Shown here in pieces: positions 60,240 through 64,000 of a stretch of 64,000 nucleotides of DNA. The translations under genes and the position numbers were made by a program. The notes under the pieces are model-generated. The model did not search any database, was not told the origin of the DNA, and saw only the letters and a program-made list of their open reading frames with translations. Every line of letters begins with the position of its first letter. The first letter of the stretch is position 1. Origin of the DNA: Pseudarthrobacter sp. SSS035 (lineage in GTDB: Bacteria; Actinomycetota; Actinomycetes; Actinomycetales; Micrococcaceae); contig NZ_CP096882.1 of the NCBI RefSeq assembly GCF_023273875.1, forward strand, positions 2,976,001-3,040,000, in the 5' to 3' direction.

Positions 60240-62132
60240 ATGTGTGGAATCGTTGGATATGTGGGCCATTCTGCTGGCCGTGTGAATGCCGGTCACAGTG
60301 CGTTGGATGTAGTCCTTGAGGGATTGCGCCGTCTGGAGTACCGGGGTTACGACTCCGCGGGGGTTGCGGTGGTCTCGCAAGGTGCCATCGAGTCCCGGAA
60401 GAAGTCCGGCAAGTTGAGCAACCTCCTCGCCGAGCTGGAGGAGCGTCCGCTGCCGGAGACGTTCACCGGGATTGGGCACACCCGTTGGGCCACGCACGGC
60501 GGTCCCACGGACCAGAACGCGCACCCGCACCTGTCCGACGGCGGCAAGCTGGCCCTGATCCACAACGGCATCATCGAGAACTTCGCCGAGCTCAAGCTGG
60601 AGCTCGTGGCCAAGGGCTACGCGTTCGAGTCCGAGACGGACACCGAGGTCGCGGCCGTGCTGCTGGGTGATATCTTCCGCAACAAGCTTCACGGCGACAC
60701 GTCCGACGGCGGCCTGACGAAGGCCATGCAGCTCGCCTGCCAGCGCCTTGAGGGTGCTTTCACGCTGCTGGCGGTCCACGCGGACCAGCCGGATGTTGTG
60801 GTTGCCGCCCGCCGTAACTCACCTTTGGTGGTGGGCCTGGGCGAGGGCGAGAACTTCCTGGGCTCGGACGTGTCCGGGTTCATCGATTACACCCGCCGTG
60901 CGGTGGAGCTGGGCCAGGACCAGATTGTCACCATCACCGCCGACACGGTGGAGATCACGGACTTCTATGGCGCCCCGGCCGAGGGCAAGGAATACCACGT
61001 GGACTGGGATCCGGAATCGGCGGAAAAGGGCGGCTTCCCGTCCTTCATGGAGAAGGAAATCCATGACCAGCCCGACGCCGTGCTGCAGACCCTGCTGGGC
61101 CGCTCGGACGTCAACGGCAAGCTGACCCTGGATGAGCTCCGCATTGACCCGCAGCTGCTCAAGAACGTTGACAAGATCATTGTGCTGGCCTGCGGGACAT
61201 CCGCGTATGCCGGGCAGGTGGCCAAGTACGCCATTGAGCACTGGTGCCGGATCGCCACCGAGGTGGAGCTCTCCCACGAGTTCCGGTACCGGGACCCGAT
61301 CGTGGACGAGAACACCCTGATCGTTTCGATCTCCCAGTCCGGGGAGACCATGGATACCCTGATGGCTGTCCGTTACGCCAAGGAACAGGGCGCCAAGACG
61401 GTGTCGATCTGCAACACCAACGGCTCCACGATCCCGCGTGAATCCGATGCCGTGCTGTACACGCACGCCGGCCCGGAAATCGCCGTGGCTTCCACGAAGG
61501 CGTTCCTGGCGCAGATCACGGCGGCGTATCTGCTGGGCCTGTACCTGGCGCAGCTGCGGGGGAACAAGTTCCAGGGTGAGATCAAGGACATCCTGGCGGA
61601 CCTGAACAAGATCCCGGCGAAGATCCAGCGGATCCTGGACAACGAGGCGCAGATCAAGGAACTCGGCGTGTCCATGGCGGAGGCGAAGTCTGTGCTGTTC
61701 CTGGGCCGCCACGTCGGCTTCCCGGTGGCCATGGAAGGTGCGCTGAAGCTCAAGGAGCTCGCCTACATCCACGCCGAGGGCTTCGCTGCCGGTGAGCTCA
61801 AGCACGGCCCGATCGCGCTGATCGAGGAGGGCCAGCCCGTGTTTGTGGTGGTCCCGTCCCCGCGCGGCCGCGACTCGCTGCACGCCAAGGTGGTCTCGAA
61901 CATCCAGGAAGTCCGGGCGCGCGGCGCCAAGACCATTGTGATCGCCGAAGAGGGCGACGAGGCCGTGAAGGCCTACGCCGAGCACGTCTTCTACATCCCG
62001 GAAACCCCCGTGCTGCTGGCCCCGCTGCTCAGCACGGTCCCGCTGCAGATCTTCGCCCTGGCCCTCGCCTCGGCCAAGGGCTACGACGTGGACCAGCCCC
62101 GCAACCTCGCCAAGAGCGTCACCGTAGAGTAA
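60240..62132 (+). CDS. glmS: Glutamine-fructose-6-phosphate aminotransferase (isomerizing)
   Basis: Makes glucosamine-6-phosphate, the first step to UDP-GlcNAc. 630 residues. ATG-TGC gives Cys2 as the glutaminase nucleophile (MCGIVGYVG), with GHTRWATHG and the HNGIIENF loop; the isomerase half has two SIS domains (ACGTSAYAGQVAKYA, ISQSGETMDTLMA; FLGRHVGFPVAMEGALKLKELAYIHAEGFAAGELKHGPIAL) and the typical C-terminus DQPRNLAKSVTVE. ATG at 60240 is fixed by Cys2; a 20-base hairpin precedes it. It is near the polysaccharide locus whose sugars derive from UDP-GlcNAc. Confidence 0.95.
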   Translation: MCGIVGYVGHSAGRVNAGHSALDVVLEGLRRLEYRGYDSAGVAVVSQGAIESRKKSGKLSNLLAELEERPLPETFTGIGHTRWATHGGPTDQNAHPHLSDGGKLALIHNGIIENFAELKLELVAKGYAFESETDTEVAAVLLGDIFRNKLHGDTSDGGLTKAMQLACQRLEGAFTLLAVHADQPDVVVAARRNSPLVVGLGEGENFLGSDVSGFIDYTRRAVELGQDQIVTITADTVEITDFYGAPAEGKEYHVDWDPESAEKGGFPSFMEKEIHDQPDAVLQTLLGRSDVNGKLTLDELRIDPQLLKNVDKIIVLACGTSAYAGQVAKYAIEHWCRIATEVELSHEFRYRDPIVDENTLIVSISQSGETMDTLMAVRYAKEQGAKTVSICNTNGSTIPRESDAVLYTHAGPEIAVASTKAFLAQITAAYLLGLYLAQLRGNKFQGEIKDILADLNKIPAKIQRILDNEAQIKELGVSMAEAKSVLFLGRHVGFPVAMEGALKLKELAYIHAEGFAAGELKHGPIALIEEGQPVFVVVPSPRGRDSLHAKVVSNIQEVRARGAKTIVIAEEGDEAVKAYAEHVFYIPETPVLLAPLLSTVPLQIFALALASAKGYDVDQPRNLAKSVTVE

Positions 62133-62331
62133 CCGCCGGCCGGTCGTTGGGGGAGTTGAGCGGCCTGTTTCAGGTACGTTCTAGTGCTACCTGAGTAGGT
62201 GATTGACCTTGCCCACTGAAATGCAGGTAATCAGTACTCGTGGCCTGGGCATATGGTGTGGATTATGTTCGGCACATGGGCGGAATGCGAGTGAGAAGCA
62301 CATCCGGAAGTCTCACCTCGGGCGGATCGTA

Positions 62332-62580
62332 ATGGACAACAAGACGAGGCTTCAAGTAGGACTTTTTGGCGTGAAGGATGGTGTTGTCTGGGTTGCTGAC
62401 GATGTGTTCGTGACCCGGTGGGCTGAAGATGTCCTGGTTGAAAGGTGGACAGGGACCCGGCTCGTCGCGGTCCTGGTCCGCCGAGGCGGGGTCGGAATGA
62501 TGCAAACCATCTGGATGAAGTTGAATGCGGTTGCCATTGACGCGGGCTGGACTTCTACCGCTCCTTCAACGCGAAGGTAA
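62332..62580 (+). CDS. Hypothetical small protein (doubtful)
   Basis: An 82-codon frame, MDNKTRLQVGLFGVKDGVVW then VADDVFVTRWAEDVLVERW, with a hydrophobic middle and no recognised family. The ribosome site is weak, and the tail overlaps an opposite-strand frame that also looks protein-like. The frame is open from 62203. Confidence 0.25.
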   Translation: MDNKTRLQVGLFGVKDGVVWVADDVFVTRWAEDVLVERWTGTRLVAVLVRRGGVGMMQTIWMKLNAVAIDAGWTSTAPSTRR

Positions 62581-62700
62581 CGCGCCACTCCGGAAGCTCG
62601 ATGACCTCCCTGACGCTGCCGATGGCCAGATTTTCGTTGGGTAGCATGCACGTGTTCGTCGGCTTTGCGTTGCCGAGCAATGCCAGCGCCTCGACCAGGC
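62555..62700 (-). pseudogene. Possible 3' remnant of an unidentified gene
   Basis: Leftward frame SRLVEALALLGNAKPTNTCM then LPNENLAIGSVREVIELPEW, then a short basic end and TAG. The codon bias is strong and the peptide looks natural, but the frame loses this character upstream of about 62700 and there is no start. Origin unknown. Confidence 0.25.
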
Positions 62701-62995
62701 GGCTTGGAGGCCGAAGGCTGCGAGAAGTGGCTGAAGTCCTCGGAAGCGGCCTGCCTGTCCGCAGCATCGGCCCGCGTTGTCGCTGAAGTGAGCCGTGAAG
62801 ACCGCGGTGACCTGTTCGGTCACTATCGGGTCGTTGCTTGCAACCGGGAACTGGTCGCAGTACTCCAACTAGGGTTGTGCAGCTCGGTGCAAATGTCGAC
62901 TGGAAAGACTCAGCCTCTACCCGGGCGCGGAAGGGCTTGGGCAATCCCGGGCCGGTATTATGTGCTGGGTGACGAGAAATGGTGCGGGACTCAAC
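62701..62995. other. Intergenic stretch before the SGNH gene
   Basis: No gene recognised on either strand. With the doubtful frames on the left it makes about 0.8 kb of weakly coding DNA between glmS and the hydrolase. Confidence 0.4.
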
Positions 62996-63799
62996 GTGAC
63001 CAAGCAGGAGTGGATCAAGTACGGTGCACTTTTTCTGTTGGCCGTAGTTGCCTTCGGCGTAGCAGGTATCGCTCTGACGAATCCGCGCGGCGCAGGCGAA
63101 GCCAGCAACACGGTGACGGTAACCCCGGCGGCGGCCACGGCGACTGCCAGTGCGCCCCCTGCACCCACGCCCACAGCTACTGCAACGGCCCAACGGTTGG
63201 GAATCCAGCTTCCCGCCGACCCCGTCGTCCTTATTCTGGGTGATTCGTACACTGCCGGTGACGGCGCGGACCGGCCAGACCAGGGATGGGCCTACCTTGT
63301 TGCCGGCTCGCTCGGATATCCCACGAACATCGACGGTGTGGGCGGAACCGGCTTCGCGTGGGGCGGCGGCGCACAGGACAACCAGGCTCTTGAGTACGAA
63401 GTTCGGCTGCAGAGAATCGCTGAGAACCCCGTCTTCGTCCCCAACGTCCTCATCCTTCAAGGCGGACAGAACGACTCTCTCATCAACAATCCTGATGAAA
63501 TCCAAACCGCCACGGCGCGGACCATTGAGTCGGCCCGCAGGTTCTGGCCGGGCGTCCAGGTAGTAGTACTTGGCCCATCCGCCCCACAACCGCTCGCGGA
63601 GGAACTGCGTAGTGCGAACAGCGCAGTCCGCGCTGGGGCCGCAGCCGCTAAGGCTCCGTTCATCGACGCCAGCGATGCTGGCTGGTTCACAAGTGCCAAC
63701 AGCCCAGAGTTCGATTTTGACGGCTCCCACGTGAACACCGCCGGCCACAATCACATTGCTGAGAAGTTCCTGGAGTCTTGGGTCACGCTGATCCAATGA
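62996..63799 (+). CDS. Membrane-anchored SGNH/GDSL hydrolase
   Basis: A 267-residue predicted extracytoplasmic esterase. One N-terminal membrane helix (YGALFLLAVVAFGVAGIAL), a Thr/Ala/Pro-rich linker of about 40 residues (TVTPAAATATASAPPAPTPT), then the SGNH domain: GDSY (block I Ser), GGTGFAWGGG (Gly), GGQND (Asn) and DGSHVNTAGH (Asp/His). Such enzymes remove or transfer O-acetyl groups on polysaccharides. GTG at 62996 gives a short cytoplasmic start; the upstream frame from 62960 is less likely. It may act on the polysaccharide made by the neighbouring locus; inferred from position. Confidence 0.85.
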   Translation: MTKQEWIKYGALFLLAVVAFGVAGIALTNPRGAGEASNTVTVTPAAATATASAPPAPTPTATATAQRLGIQLPADPVVLILGDSYTAGDGADRPDQGWAYLVAGSLGYPTNIDGVGGTGFAWGGGAQDNQALEYEVRLQRIAENPVFVPNVLILQGGQNDSLINNPDEIQTATARTIESARRFWPGVQVVVLGPSAPQPLAEELRSANSAVRAGAAAAKAPFIDASDAGWFTSANSPEFDFDGSHVNTAGHNHIAEKFLESWVTLIQ

Positions 63800-64000
63800 G
63801 CTAGGTTCGGGCCCAGACGGGCGCGGTTCGTGCTCTCGCATCCAGCTGGCGCCCAGCCTTCAGTCAGCTGAGCATATGGAACCTTATCTATGCTCGATGA
63901 GTGATTTTTCGGCCAAGTACGCGACTCCCGACCATGGTGGAACGCCCGCCGGCCCCCGGTTCCGGATTGATGTCCGGGCGGCAGCACGCACTCGATGGCC
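63800..64000. other. Right edge, no gene seen
   Basis: No start or family-like sequence recognised in the last 200 bases on either strand. Confidence 0.4.

Noticed and set aside
62555..63841. 428-codon leftward frame opposite the SGNH hydrolase
   Set aside because: The rightward frame has all four SGNH blocks and a signal anchor; the long leftward frame is its shadow, except possibly the last 50 codons (62555-62700), kept as a low-confidence remnant.
1..64000. CRISPR arrays, tRNA and rRNA genes
   Set aside because: No regularly spaced direct repeats, no CCA-ended cloverleaf sequence and no rRNA signature stretches were noticed; the dispersed repeat is irregularly spaced and not an array.

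Overview
The window looks like chromosome of a high-GC Gram-positive of the Arthrobacter/Pseudarthrobacter type. The grounds are strongly GC-biased third codon positions, many GTG/TTG starts with ATGA/GTGA overlaps, ANTAR-domain regulators, an LAXTG-type sorted surface protein, a DtxR/IdeR-like iron box, and a short dispersed repeat (core TTGAGCCTGTCGAAA) that peppers intergenic DNA. No rRNA, tRNA or CRISPR array was seen. All family calls come from reading the translations; no database search was possible.

Layout. (1) 1-5390: a one-carbon/serine-glycine operon (L-serine dehydratase, lipoyl synthase, MetF-like reductase, amino-acid permease, formyl-THF deformylase). (2) 5.5-12 kb, left-pointing: two GAF-ANTAR regulators, then a DUF1275 protein, gamma-glutamyltransferase and an Nramp-like transporter, divergent from a FadR-type GntR regulator with a palindromic operator between them. 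(3) 12-15.7 kb: PEP synthase regulator and PEP synthase. (4) 16.2-20.4 kb: an accessory block with an HTH-Fic pair, an AraC-VOC pair whose VOC end is replaced by repeat sequence, and an AbiEi/AbiEii toxin-antitoxin pair. (5) 20.7-23.2 kb: one large adenylation-carrier-membrane acyltransferase protein behind an iron box. (6) 23.4-29.3 kb: a copper/heavy-metal cluster (BNR lipoprotein, DUF305, His-rich membrane protein, CopB-type ATPase behind a CsoR-like palindrome, CDF transporter fused to a thioredoxin-like domain, CmtR-like ArsR). (7) 29.4-34.2 kb: phenylacetyl-CoA epoxidase operon paaABCDE plus an enoyl-CoA hydratase/isomerase, behind a PaaR-like site. (8) 34.2-35.5 kb: a gene graveyard with a galU remnant and a vanZ-like remnant on the other strand. 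(9) 35.5-52.7 kb: a surface polysaccharide locus: LAXTG protein, DUF4012 protein, Wzz-BY-kinase, a PglF/D/E/C-like set for a bacillosamine-type first sugar, one glycosyltransferase, flippase, polymerase, and a WbpA/D/E/B-like set for a diacetamido-uronic acid. (10) 52.8-60 kb: nested insertion sequences (an intact IS21-type element inside the terminal repeat of an ISL3-type element), IS1380-like and second IS21 remnants, a polysaccharide deacetylase and a decayed E2 acyltransferase end. (11) 60.2-64 kb: glmS and a secreted SGNH hydrolase.

How the parts fit: the polysaccharide locus together with glmS (UDP-GlcNAc precursor supply), the deacetylase and the SGNH hydrolase makes a plausible capsule or exopolysaccharide region. 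Only one obvious glycosyltransferase follows the initiating transferase, so the IS nest may have removed others. Most compartments are separated by copies of the dispersed repeat, several of which have become part of coding sequences.
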